A stretch of 21,201 nucleotides of DNA from JAIRTY01 sp050257395 (GTDB taxonomy: Bacteria > Actinomycetota > Actinomycetes > Streptosporangiales > Streptosporangiaceae): contig JBLMWU010000260.1 of assembly GCA_050257395.1 (NCBI GenBank), forward strand, positions 1-21,201, in the 5' to 3' direction. Under the pieces are notes generated by a model. It saw only the letters and a program-made list of their open reading frames with translations, was not told the DNA's origin and ran no database searches. The translations under genes and the position numbers were made by a program. Below, in pieces: positions 7,098 through 13,688 of the stretch (position 1 is its first letter; each line of letters begins with the position of its first letter).

Positions 7098-7113
7098 TGC
7101 CCTTATAAGGGCA
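7098..7113. promoter_or_regulatory. Perfect 16-bp palindrome, candidate operator
   Basis: TGCCCTTATAAGGGCA equals its own reverse complement. It lies in the divergent region between the M50 protease gene (start 6959) and the SQR-like gene (start 7215). The AT core (TTATAA) in GC-rich surroundings looks like a promoter or operator centre, and TATAAG could serve as a -10 on either strand. No clear -35 was found. The regulator is unknown. Confidence 0.5.
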
Positions 7114-7214
7114 GTCTCCGGCCCTCCTGACGTGGGCGGGAGGGGCCGTGCGTCCCCCGGGCCCGGGTCCTTCAGCACTCGCTCCGGCGCGCGCCGGTGC
7201 CGCAGCCTGGGGGT

Positions 7215-8495
7215 ATGCGCAAAAGGATCGTGATACTAGGCGGGGGTACCGGCGGCACGCTGGTGGCCAACCGGCTGCGCCGCGAGCTCGGCCACGACGC
7301 TGCCGACATCGTCGTGGTGGACCAGGACGACCAGCACGTGTACCAGCCGGGCCTGCTGTTCGTCCCGTTCGGGCTGGCCGACCCGGCCGAGCTGATCCGC
7401 CCCCGGCACCGCCAGCTGCACGCGGGCATCGGCTTCCGCCAGGCTGGCGTGGAGCAGGTGGACCTGGGCGCCCAGTCCGTGGTCCTGGACGATGGCGGCA
7501 CCCTCGGCTACGACGTGCTGATCGTCGCGACCGGAGCGCACCTGCTGCCTGCGGAGACCGAGGGCCTGGCCGAGGCCATGGCCGCTGGCACCGCGTTCAC
7601 CTTCTACACCCCGGCCGGTGCCGCGGCGCTGCAGGACGCGCTCGCCAGGTTCGAGGGCGGGCGGATCGCGGTGAACGTGGTGGACATGCCGATCAAGTGC
7701 CCGGTCGCCCCGCTGGAGTTCTGCTTCCTGGCCGACTGGTACTTCCACGAGCGGAAGATCCGCGGCCAGGTCGAGCTGACCTACGTCACGCCGCTGGACG
7801 GCGCGTTCACCAAGCCGGTGGCTTCCGCGGAGCTCAGCGGCCTGCTGCGGGACAAGGACGTCAGCCTGGTGACCGAGTTCAACACCGGCTCGGTGTCCAG
7901 CAGCGGCCTGACTTCCTGGGACGACCGGCAGGTGCCCTGCGACCTGGCCGTCGTCATCCCGCTGCACGGCGGCGCGGACTATGTGAGCCGGTCGGAGGGC
8001 CTCGGCGACGAGCTGGGATTCATCCCGGTGGACGTGCACACCCTGCAGTCGAAGGCCGCCCCCAACGTGTTCGCGATCGGCGACGCCACCGGGGTGCCGG
8101 CCTCCAAGGCAGGCTCGGTGACCCACTTCGAGGGCGAGGTGCTGGTCGAGAACGTCCGCCGGTTCCTGGCCGGCCAGCCGCTGGACGCGTCGTTCGACGG
8201 GCACGCCAACTGCTTCATCGAGACCGGCTTCGGCAAGGCGCTGCTGATCGACTTCAACTACGAGGTCGAGCCGATGGGCGGGCACTACCCCGGCCCGGTG
8301 GGGCTGCCGCTGCTCCGGCAGTCGCGCCTGAACCACCTGGGCAAGCTCATGTTCCAGTCCTTCTACTGGCACGGCCTGCTGCCCGGCCGGGACATCCCCG
8401 GCATCGGGTCCGCCATGCCCAGGCGGGGCAAGCCCAGCCTGCCAGCGGACGGCGCCCCCGACACCGCCACCGCCGGCCACGCCACGGCCGGCTGA
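7215..8495 (+). CDS. Sulfide:quinone oxidoreductase-like FAD-dependent oxidoreductase
   Basis: The ATG at 7215 is placed directly before the Rossmann strand RIVILGGGTGGTLVANRL. A G-run ends 2 nt upstream, so the start is uncertain; GTG at 7197 is the alternative. The product is 426 aa. Typical SQR features are the N-terminal FAD dinucleotide fold, ATGAHLLP, Cys162 in IKCPVAP, the second FAD motif FAIGDATGVPASKAGS, and Cys333 in the C-terminal region (HANCFIETGFGKA). Cys162 and Cys333 are the likely redox pair that accepts sulfide sulfur; Cys170 and Cys242 are extra. It is expected at the membrane face, oxidising sulfide to a persulfide and reducing quinone. It is followed at 19 bp by a TusE/DsrC-like gene, which supports a role in sulfur metabolism. 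The last ~25 residues are a disordered Ala/Pro tail. Confidence 0.85.
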   Translation: MRKRIVILGGGTGGTLVANRLRRELGHDAADIVVVDQDDQHVYQPGLLFVPFGLADPAELIRPRHRQLHAGIGFRQAGVEQVDLGAQSVVLDDGGTLGYDVLIVATGAHLLPAETEGLAEAMAAGTAFTFYTPAGAAALQDALARFEGGRIAVNVVDMPIKCPVAPLEFCFLADWYFHERKIRGQVELTYVTPLDGAFTKPVASAELSGLLRDKDVSLVTEFNTGSVSSSGLTSWDDRQVPCDLAVVIPLHGGADYVSRSEGLGDELGFIPVDVHTLQSKAAPNVFAIGDATGVPASKAGSVTHFEGEVLVENVRRFLAGQPLDASFDGHANCFIETGFGKALLIDFNYEVEPMGGHYPGPVGLPLLRQSRLNHLGKLMFQSFYWHGLLPGRDIPGIGSAMPRRGKPSLPADGAPDTATAGHATAG

Positions 8496-8514
8496 CACAA
8501 GGAGAGGTCAACCC

Positions 8515-8832
8515 ATGCCCACCACCACCTACGCGGGCCAGCAGGTCAGCGTCAACGACGAGGGCTTCTTCACCGAGCCCGCCGAGTGGACCGAGGAGAT
8601 GGCGCCGCTGATCGCCAAGGAGGAGGGCATCGACCACCTGACCGATCAGCACTGGCAGGTCATCAGGTTCATGCGGGCCCAGTTCCAGGCGAACGGCACC
8701 GGGCCGACGGTCCGGGTGCTCGGCAAGACCTCCGGCGTCAGCGTCAAGGAGCTCTACCAGCTCTTCCCCAAGGGCCCGGCCAAGGTCGCAGCCAAGATCG
8801 CCGGCATTCCCAAGCCCCGCGGCTGCATCTGA
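8515..8832 (+). CDS. TusE/DsrC/DsvC family sulfur-relay protein, single-cysteine form
   Basis: 105 aa from an ATG at 8515 with AAGGAGAGG upstream. The protein shows the family fold markers DEGFFTEPAEWTEEMA, DHLTDQHWQVI and the flexible C-terminal arm ending GIPKPRGCI. Cys104 is the conserved penultimate cysteine that carries sulfur. The second arm cysteine of true DsrC, 11 residues earlier, is Ala93 here (KVAAK). It therefore cannot form the intramolecular disulfide or trisulfide of dissimilatory DsrC and is more like TusE-type sulfur carriers. It lies between SQR-like and DsrE2-like genes and is cytoplasmic. It probably accepts persulfide sulfur made by its neighbours. Confidence 0.9.
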   Translation: MPTTTYAGQQVSVNDEGFFTEPAEWTEEMAPLIAKEEGIDHLTDQHWQVIRFMRAQFQANGTGPTVRVLGKTSGVSVKELYQLFPKGPAKVAAKIAGIPKPRGCI

Positions 8833-8861
8833 CCGCGGCCCGAACGTCAAAGGAGCCCGTC

Positions 8862-9329
8862 ATGGACGGCAGCATCGTCAAGGTTTCGATCATCGTGTCG
8901 AAGGGGTCCCTGGAGGGCATCTACCCGGCCCTCATCATGGCCAACGGGGCCCGTGCCGAGGGCATCGAGGCGAACCTCTTCTTCACCTTCTTCGGCCTGG
9001 ACGCCGTCAGCAAGAAGCGGCACGAGCACATCAAGGTCGCGTCGGTCGGCAACCCGGGTCTGCACCTGGCCACCCTGGTCGGGGCGCTGCCCGGCATGCC
9101 GGGCCTGCTGACGGCCTACATGAACCGGAAGATGGACAAGCTCGACATCCCGCCGATCCCCGAGTTCATGGAGATGATCGCGGACACCGGCGCCGGCCTG
9201 TACGGGTGCAAGGCGTCCTGCGACATGTTCGGGCTGACCCGCGACGACCTCATCGAGCAGGTCAAGGGCATCATCACGGTCGGCGAGTTCTACGACCTGG
9301 CCGCCGGCGGGCAGATCATTTTCACCTGA
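8862..9329 (+). CDS. DsrE2-like (DsrE/DsrF/DrsH family) sulfurtransferase
   Basis: 155 aa from an ATG at 8862 with AAAGGAG at about 8849-8855. It starts with a beta strand (VKVSIIVSKGSLEGIYPALIM) followed by FFTFFGLDAV, typical of the DsrE-like fold. Near the C-terminus GLYGCKASCDMFGLTRDDLI holds Cys116 and Cys120; the second corresponds to the reactive Cys of DsrE2 proteins. Members bind or transfer sulfane sulfur, often with TusA and rhodanese partners, neither of which is encoded in this window. The gene is probably co-transcribed with the SQR-like and TusE-like genes and followed by a strong hairpin. Confidence 0.85.
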   Translation: MDGSIVKVSIIVSKGSLEGIYPALIMANGARAEGIEANLFFTFFGLDAVSKKRHEHIKVASVGNPGLHLATLVGALPGMPGLLTAYMNRKMDKLDIPPIPEFMEMIADTGAGLYGCKASCDMFGLTRDDLIEQVKGIITVGEFYDLAAGGQIIFT

Positions 9330-9345
9330 CCCAGCTTTCCTGGAG

Positions 9346-9387
9346 GCGGCGGGACCGGCGGCTTGGGGGAGCCCCCGGTCCCGCCGC
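9346..9387 (+). terminator. Strong hairpin terminator after the sulfur operon
   Basis: The perfect 13-bp arms GCGGCGGGACCGG (9346-9358) and their complement (9375-9387) enclose a loop with an inner GGCT/AGCC stem. It sits 17 bp after the DsrE2-like stop. No T-tract follows, as is usual in high-GC actinomycetes. It may also act on the convergent toxin transcript. Confidence 0.75.
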
Positions 9388-9390
9388 ATA

Positions 9391-9443
9391 TTCTGGCCCT
9401 CGGCTCGCTTCCGGGCCGCGTATCCCGCCGTCTTCCCTCCTCG
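9391..9443. repeat. Dispersed intergenic repeat, copy B
   Basis: 53 bp, near-identical in order to copy A at 6971-7023: TTCTGGCCCTCG, then CTCGC, TCCGGGCCGC, CCCGCCGTC and TTCCCTCCTCG. It lies between convergent genes, right after the terminator hairpin. Shorter similarity (CTGGCCCTCGG) occurs at 5163-5173 between another convergent pair. Confidence 0.65.
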
Positions 9444-9494
9444 CTGTTGTCGGTGTTGACCGCGCTGGTCAGGCTGGCTGGGCCGGGAAAACGG

Positions 9495-9809
9495 TCAGAC
9501 GTCGTGGTCGAAGAGCAGGGCGAGGGCGTCGTCCAGCCGGCGCAGCGTGCCGTCAGCCAGGTGCCCGATCCGGTCGCCGATCAGGCGGTCCCGGCGCACC
9601 CGCACCGCCGAATACGACTCCAGGTGCCCGGTCACCGGGTCGGCCGGGCCGAGGGCGACGACATAGGGGGATTCGGCCAGGTCCGGCCGGTCGGAGACCT
9701 TGACCACGAGCGGGTGGCCGGTGATGGCGTTGAACCCGTCATTGCTGACGATAGCGACAAAACGGGCACGGCCGAGCCCGGAGTACGGGTAGATGTCGCC
9801 CCGGTTCAT
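9495..9809 (-). CDS. PemK/MazF-like toxin
   Basis: 104 aa. It opens MNRGDIYPYSG and continues FVAIVSNDGFNAITGHPLVV, matching the N-terminal RGDI and (V)SND elements of the MazF/PemK SH3-like ribonuclease fold; the usual family length is about 110 aa. Its ATG overlaps the stop of the upstream small gene (ATGA at 9806-9809), the usual antitoxin-toxin coupling. It is predicted to cleave mRNA when free of antitoxin. It could be an inactive or divergent member, since activity cannot be read from the sequence. Confidence 0.78.
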   Translation of the reverse strand: MNRGDIYPYSGLGRARFVAIVSNDGFNAITGHPLVVKVSDRPDLAESPYVVALGPADPVTGHLESYSAVRVRRDRLIGDRIGHLADGTLRRLDDALALLFDHDV

Positions 9810-10051
9810 GACCCGCCCCGCCCTGGCCCGTGGGCGGGGAAGTCGGCCGCGTTGGCTTCGGCCCAGTCGGCCCAGGCGTGACCCGTGCGGCGGTCGGCCT
9901 CGGCGATGGAGGCCGCCGCGTCCCGCTGGATCTTCTCCAGCGCCGCCCTGGTCATCCAGGCGGACATGGAGACACCCGCGCGTTCGGCCTCTTCCCTGGC
10001 CTGCCGGTAGGCCCGCTCAGCCATGCTGATGCTGAAACTCTTCACGGACAT
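9806..10051 (-). CDS. Putative antitoxin (ribbon-helix-helix-like)
   Basis: 81 aa from an ATG at 10051; an in-frame GTG at 10057 is possible. There is no ribosome binding site at normal distance, and a TATCTT-like hexamer lies just upstream, so a leaderless transcript is plausible. A short N-terminal strand (VKSFSISM) precedes a charged helix (AERAYRQAREEAERAG), then SMSAWMTRAALEKI, as in RHH DNA-binding antitoxins. The C-terminal part (WADWAEANAADFP) would be the toxin-binding tail. It is the first gene of the pair. It probably autoregulates, although no clear operator palindrome was found. Confidence 0.72.
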   Translation of the reverse strand: MSVKSFSISMAERAYRQAREEAERAGVSMSAWMTRAALEKIQRDAAASIAEADRRTGHAWADWAEANAADFPAHGPGRGGS

Positions 10052-10285
10052 GGCCACAAGATAAATCGTGACCTTCCTGTGAAGCGGGCAAATGGCGCAA
10101 ACAGTTAGACTGGAATGGCTGCGGGGGGCGTGGATGCCCAGGTCAGGCCCGTTGGCGGCCGGGCGGGCTCGGTACCGGGCCGGCCAGGCCGCGGCGGCCG
10201 TCCTGGTTCAGCGGCCGGGCCGGGGGAAGGGGTGGACCGGATGGCGACCCCCCACAGGAAGCACCACAGGAGAGGGAGCAGCGCC
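10052..10285. other. Divergent intergenic region between antitoxin and repeat-protein genes
   Basis: The first ~60 bp (10040-10110) are noticeably AT-richer than the surroundings and probably hold the antitoxin promoter. TAGACT at 10106-10111 fits a plus-strand -10 (TANNNT), but no good -35 precedes it. Weak open frames exist on the plus strand, including one from 10092 whose TGA overlaps the start at 10286; their composition does not support coding. Confidence 0.35.
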
Positions 10286-10531
10286 ATGAGCGGTCCGGAC
10301 AGCGAGCGGGAACGCGAGACGATGGGCTCGCCGGAGCCCGCCGAGCAGGAGACCGACGTGATGGGCGGCGGAGAGCCCGACGAGCAGGCCACCGACCTGA
10401 TGGGCGGCGCGGGTGCCCGGCGCGGCCGCGAGACCATGGGGTCCGCCGAGCCCGATGAGCAAGGCACCGACGTCATGGGCGGTGCGGAGCCGGACGAAGA
10501 GGGCACCGACCTGATGGGCGGCGGCCGGTAG
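10286..10531 (+). CDS. Small acidic Met-Gly repeat protein of unknown function
   Basis: 81 aa from an ATG at 10286 with a strong ribosome binding site (AGGAGAGGGAG) upstream; an in-frame ATG at 10241 would add 15 residues. The protein is six 12-13-residue units, each centred on T-(D)-(V/L)-M-G-(G/S) followed by an EPDEQ-like acidic stretch. Met residues fall at 13, 26, 39, 51, 64 and 77. Units form two super-repeats (about residues 10-47 and 48-81), split by ARRG. It has no Cys, His, Trp, Tyr or Phe, no signal peptide and no membrane segment, so it is likely disordered and cytoplasmic. Repeats differ by synonymous codons, suggesting the peptide is maintained. I do not recognise a family and assign no function. 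Confidence 0.65.
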   Translation: MSGPDSERERETMGSPEPAEQETDVMGGGEPDEQATDLMGGAGARRGRETMGSAEPDEQGTDVMGGAEPDEEGTDLMGGGR

Positions 10532-10562
10532 GCCCTGCCCCGGCCGGCCCAGGCAGCCGGTC

Positions 10563-10584
10563 CCGGCCCCGCGGGCGCGGCCGG
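10563..10584. terminator. GC-rich hairpin between convergent genes
   Basis: CCGGCC (10563-10568) and GGCCGG (10579-10584) can pair, with partial pairing inside. This lies in the 60-bp gap between the repeat-protein stop and the acyl-CoA synthetase stop. There is no T-tract. The position fits a bidirectional terminator, but such stems are common in GC-rich DNA. Confidence 0.3.
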
Positions 10585-10591
10585 CGGTGCC

Positions 10592-12295
10592 TCACTCGCC
10601 GCCTGAGCCGGCGGGCAGCGGGCCGGCGGCCTGCTCGCGCTGGTAGTGGTCTGCCAGCTGCTGGCGGAGCTTGTACTTGAGCACCTTGCCGCCCACGGTC
10701 TCGGGCAGCGCGCCCGCGAACACGATCGCCTTCGGCGACTCGAAGCCGGCCAGCCGGTCCCGGCAGAACGCGATCAGCTCGTCCTCGCTGACCTGCGCGC
10801 CGTCAGCGGGGACGACGACCGCGGTCACCGCCTCGCCCCAGCGGTCATGGGCCAGGCCGACCACCGCGGCCTTGGCCACCGCCGGGTGCTGGTGCAGCAC
10901 CGCCTCCACCCGGAGGCTGGACACGTTCTCGCCGCCGGACTTGATGATGTCCTTGTACCGGTCGACCATGATCCGCAGGCCGTCCTCGTCCACCGTGCAG
11001 CTGTCCCCGGAGTGGAACCAGCCGTCGCGGAACGCGGCCCGGGTCGCCGCCTCGTCCCGGTAGTAGCCGGACGCCACCGCGGGTGACCGGTAGACCGCCT
11101 CGCCGGGCACGCCCGGCTGGTCCAGCAGGTGGCGGCCCTCGGTGTCCATCACCGTGGACGCGAGCAGCGGGTTGGGGATGCCGACGTAGTTCACGGCGGG
11201 CGCGGTCGCCTGGTACACGTCCTCCCACACGTCCGGCCAGAACCGGTGGCAGGAGATCGCCTCGGTCTGCCCGAAGATGCCGACCAGCAGAAACTGCTCC
11301 CCGCACCGCTCCCGCAGCGCCGCCAGCACCGCCGGCTCGACCGCGCCCCACCCGTACACCAGCACCGACAGGCAGCTGGCGTCCAGCTCCGGCCCGGCGG
11401 CCAGCGCCGCCGCGAAGCCCTTCACCAGCTGCGGGGACCCGCCCCACAGGGCGGTGACCCGCTCCCGGGCGACGGCGCGGGCCATCTCCTGCGGCACCGG
11501 CTTGCGGCCGATGACGAAGGTGCCGCCGGACAGGAACGCGGGCAGCGACAGCGCCTGGTCCGCGACGTGATAGATCACCGGCAGGAACGAGCACAGCACC
11601 AGGTCGGACTCGACCCGCAGGCCGCGGGTCAGCGACAGGGCGAACGCGTAGGCACCCATGTGCGCGTAGGTGTGCGAGAGCATCACGCCCTTGGGCATGG
11701 CCGTGGTACCCGAGGTGAACAGCAGCTCCCAGATGTCGTCACCGTGCACGGTGACCTCCGGCTCGGCGGCTGGCTGCGCGCCGGTGAACTCCCCGAAGGA
11801 CACGCTCCCATCGACCACGCCGCCGCCGATCGGGATGGTGACGTCCGCGCGCAGCCCGGCCGACGCGGCCACCTCCGCCACCCGCGGCCACAGCTCGGCG
11901 TCCACCACCAGCAGCTGCGGCTCGGCCAGGCTGACCACGTGCGCCAGCACGTCGGCGGCCAGCTGCGGGTTCACCGGCACCGCGACCACGCCCGCCTTGG
12001 CGCAGCCCAGCTTGGCGAGGTAGGCCTCGACCGAGTTCTCGCATACCAGCAGCACCCGGTCGCCCCGCTGCAGGCCGCGGGCGAGCAGGCCGTTGGCGAA
12101 CTGGTTGACCACGTCGTTCGCCTGCCGGTAGGTGAGCCGCTCGAAGGCGGGCTCCCCGAACGCGCCCGGCCAGCCGGCGATCGCCACCCGGCCGGGCCGG
12201 CTCCAGGTGACCCGCTCCAGCACGTCCCCGACGCAAGTCCGGTCCCAGCGGTTGTCCGCGCGCCGTCCGTACAGGCTGGTCACGTCGATCGCCAT
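10592..12295 (-). CDS. AMP-binding acyl-CoA synthetase/ligase
   Basis: 567 aa from an ATG at 12295 with AAGGGAG 8 nt upstream. It has the adenylate-forming signatures: P-loop FTSGTTAMPKG (193-203), FGQTEA (341-346), GWFHSGD (425-431), DRYKDIIKSGGENV (445-458) and a C-terminal GGKVLKYKLR with the likely catalytic Lys537. It activates a carboxylic acid to acyl-AMP and then acyl-CoA. It is transcribed divergently from the acyl-CoA dehydrogenase/carboxylase operon, so it probably supplies that pathway's first CoA thioester. This is the role AtuH-type ligases play in acyclic-terpene degradation. The substrate cannot be read from the sequence; medium or branched fatty acids are likely. It has no signal peptide. 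Confidence 0.93.
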   Translation of the reverse strand: MAIDVTSLYGRRADNRWDRTCVGDVLERVTWSRPGRVAIAGWPGAFGEPAFERLTYRQANDVVNQFANGLLARGLQRGDRVLLVCENSVEAYLAKLGCAKAGVVAVPVNPQLAADVLAHVVSLAEPQLLVVDAELWPRVAEVAASAGLRADVTIPIGGGVVDGSVSFGEFTGAQPAAEPEVTVHGDDIWELLFTSGTTAMPKGVMLSHTYAHMGAYAFALSLTRGLRVESDLVLCSFLPVIYHVADQALSLPAFLSGGTFVIGRKPVPQEMARAVARERVTALWGGSPQLVKGFAAALAAGPELDASCLSVLVYGWGAVEPAVLAALRERCGEQFLLVGIFGQTEAISCHRFWPDVWEDVYQATAPAVNYVGIPNPLLASTVMDTEGRHLLDQPGVPGEAVYRSPAVASGYYRDEAATRAAFRDGWFHSGDSCTVDEDGLRIMVDRYKDIIKSGGENVSSLRVEAVLHQHPAVAKAAVVGLAHDRWGEAVTAVVVPADGAQVSEDELIAFCRDRLAGFESPKAIVFAGALPETVGGKVLKYKLRQQLADHYQREQAAGPLPAGSGGE

Positions 12296-12320
12296 GAGCG
12301 GGCTCCCTTGCGCAGCAGCG

Positions 12321-12342
12321 TTTGTGAATCATCAACCACAAA
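12321..12342. promoter_or_regulatory. Inverted repeat TTTGTG-N10-CACAAA
   Basis: It has perfect 6-bp arms in the AT-rich part of the divergent region, overlapping the -10 of the minus-strand promoter described at 12328-12356. A repressor bound here would block the acyl-CoA synthetase promoter. The regulator is unknown. Confidence 0.45.
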
Positions 12343-12356
12343 GCAGCTTGCGTCAA
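12328..12356 (-). promoter_or_regulatory. Predicted promoter of the acyl-CoA synthetase gene
   Basis: On the minus strand, TTGACG (12356-12351) and GATGAT (12333-12328) are separated by 17 bp, a good sigma-70-type arrangement. The start codon is 33 bp downstream of the -10, leaving a short leader with a ribosome binding site. Confidence 0.5.
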
Positions 12357-12430
12357 GACGGCTCGGGCCGGTCCCGGGGCTTCTCGTTCACCCATATGAG
12401 AGCGGGCGGCGACGGAATGCCGGCCAGCGC

Positions 12431-12459
12431 TTCCGCGGCGGGCAGCGACCGCCTACAGT
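12431..12459 (+). promoter_or_regulatory. Predicted promoter of the acyl-CoA dehydrogenase operon
   Basis: TACAGT at 12454-12459 fits the TANNNT -10 consensus. A weak -35 (TTCCGC, 12431-12436) sits 17 bp upstream. Transcription would begin near 12466, just before the palindrome at 12468-12487. Confidence 0.4.
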
Positions 12460-12467
12460 GGGCCTCC

Positions 12468-12487
12468 TAGTGAACACTGGATCACTA
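12468..12487. promoter_or_regulatory. Palindromic operator candidate TAGTGA-N8-TCACTA
   Basis: The perfect 6-bp arms extend to 7 of 8 when the next base pairs are compared. The site lies between the predicted -10 and the ATG at 12499, where a bound repressor would block the operon. The TetR gene at the operon's end is the obvious candidate binder. This is an inference from position and symmetry. Confidence 0.5.
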
Positions 12488-12498
12488 ATGGAGCTGAG

Positions 12499-13653
12499 AT
12501 GGACTTCGCCGATTCCGCCACCATGCAGGCGCTGCGCAAGACCGTGGCGGACATCGCCGGCCGGTTCGGGGGGGAGTACTATGCCGCCCGGGCCCGGGCG
12601 GGCGAGTCCTGCACCGAGCTGTGGGAGGCGCTGGGCTCGGCCGGCTTCCTCGGGGTGAACATCCCCGAGCAGTACGGCGGCGGCGGGGGCGGCATGAGCG
12701 AACTGGCCGCGGTCTGCGAGGAGAGCGCCGCCCAGGGCTGCCCGCTGCTGCTGGTCCTGGTGTCCAGCGCCATCTGCGGCGAGATGATCACCCGTTACGG
12801 CAGCGAAGAGCAGAAGCAGCGCTGGCTGCCCGGGATCGCCTCGGGCGGGGCCAAGATGGTGTTCGCCATCACCGAGCCCGACGCCGGCTCCAACAGCCAC
12901 CAGGTGTCCACCACCGCCACCCGCGACGGGGACGAGTGGGTGCTCAGCGGGACCAAGTACTACATCTCCGGGGTGGACGAGGCCACGGCCATCCTGGTGG
13001 TCACCCGCAGCGGCCGGGACGAGGACACCGGCCGCGGGAGGCTGAGCCTGTTCATCGTGCCGACCGGCGCCCCCGGGCTGACCGCGCGGCACCTGCCGGT
13101 CGGCATCCAGCTGCCCGAACGGCAGTTCACCCTGTACTTCGACAACGTGCGGGTGGGCGCGGACGCGCTGGTGGGCGAGGTGCACGACGGGCTGAGGCAG
13201 GTCTTCCACGGCCTCAACCCCGAGCGGATCACCGGTGCGGCGGCCGCGGTCGGCACCGCCCGGTACGCGCTGGCCAGGGCCGCTGACTACGCCCGCACCC
13301 GGGAGGTGTGGGGCCAGCCGGTCGGCGCCCACCAGGGGATCGCCCACCCGCTCGCCCAGGCGAAGATCGAGACCGAGCTGGCCGGGCTGATGGCCCGCAA
13401 GGCCGCCTGGCTGCACGACCACGGCCTGCCCGCGGGTGAGGCGTCCAACATGGCCAAGTACGCGGCGGCCGAGGCGGCCATCGCCGCGGTGGACCAGGCC
13501 ATCCAGGTGCACGGCGGCAACGGCCTGTCCGACGAGTACGGGCTGCTGCCGCTGTGGGGCCTGGCCCGGCTGCTGCGCATCGCCCCGGTCAGCCGGGAGA
13601 TGATCCTGAACTACGTGGCCCAGCACAGCCTGGACCTGCCCAAGTCGTACTAG
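12499..13653 (+). CDS. Acyl-CoA dehydrogenase
   Basis: 384 aa from an ATG at 12499 with GGAG 5 nt upstream. The order is the usual one: helical N-domain, beta domain with FAITEPDAGSNSHQVSTTA and GTKYYISGVDEA (FAD/substrate contacts), then the C-terminal helical domain. The C-terminal domain has QVHGGNGLSDEYGL, where Glu346 aligns with the catalytic base of medium-chain-type dehydrogenases. The usual YRDAR motif after it reads LWGLARLLRI. It removes alpha,beta hydrogens from acyl-CoA and passes electrons to ETF. As first gene of an operon with an MCC/GCC-type carboxylase, it should make the alpha,beta-unsaturated substrate for carboxylation, comparable to AtuD or LiuA. The chain and branching preference are not visible. 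Confidence 0.94.
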   Translation: MDFADSATMQALRKTVADIAGRFGGEYYAARARAGESCTELWEALGSAGFLGVNIPEQYGGGGGGMSELAAVCEESAAQGCPLLLVLVSSAICGEMITRYGSEEQKQRWLPGIASGGAKMVFAITEPDAGSNSHQVSTTATRDGDEWVLSGTKYYISGVDEATAILVVTRSGRDEDTGRGRLSLFIVPTGAPGLTARHLPVGIQLPERQFTLYFDNVRVGADALVGEVHDGLRQVFHGLNPERITGAAAAVGTARYALARAADYARTREVWGQPVGAHQGIAHPLAQAKIETELAGLMARKAAWLHDHGLPAGEASNMAKYAAAEAAIAAVDQAIQVHGGNGLSDEYGLLPLWGLARLLRIAPVSREMILNYVAQHSLDLPKSY

Positions 13654-13688
13654 CAGGGCGGTGGTCGGCAGATGAGGACGGTGACGGC

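Noticed and set aside
7098..7113. Possible DosR-type dormancy box near the Usp/Rip3-like genes
   Set aside because: The palindrome core is TGCCCTTATAAGGGCA and lacks the GGGACT...AGTCCC half-sites of the DosR consensus.
9457..9471. TGACC-GCGCT-GGTCA hairpin downstream of the toxin gene
   Set aside because: A 5-bp stem without a T-tract is too short to call as a separate terminator.
10092..10289. 65-codon plus-strand frame whose TGA overlaps the start of the repeat-protein gene
   Set aside because: It has no ribosome binding site and an Arg/Gly/Ala-rich composition with no features; the overlap alone is weak evidence in GC-rich DNA.
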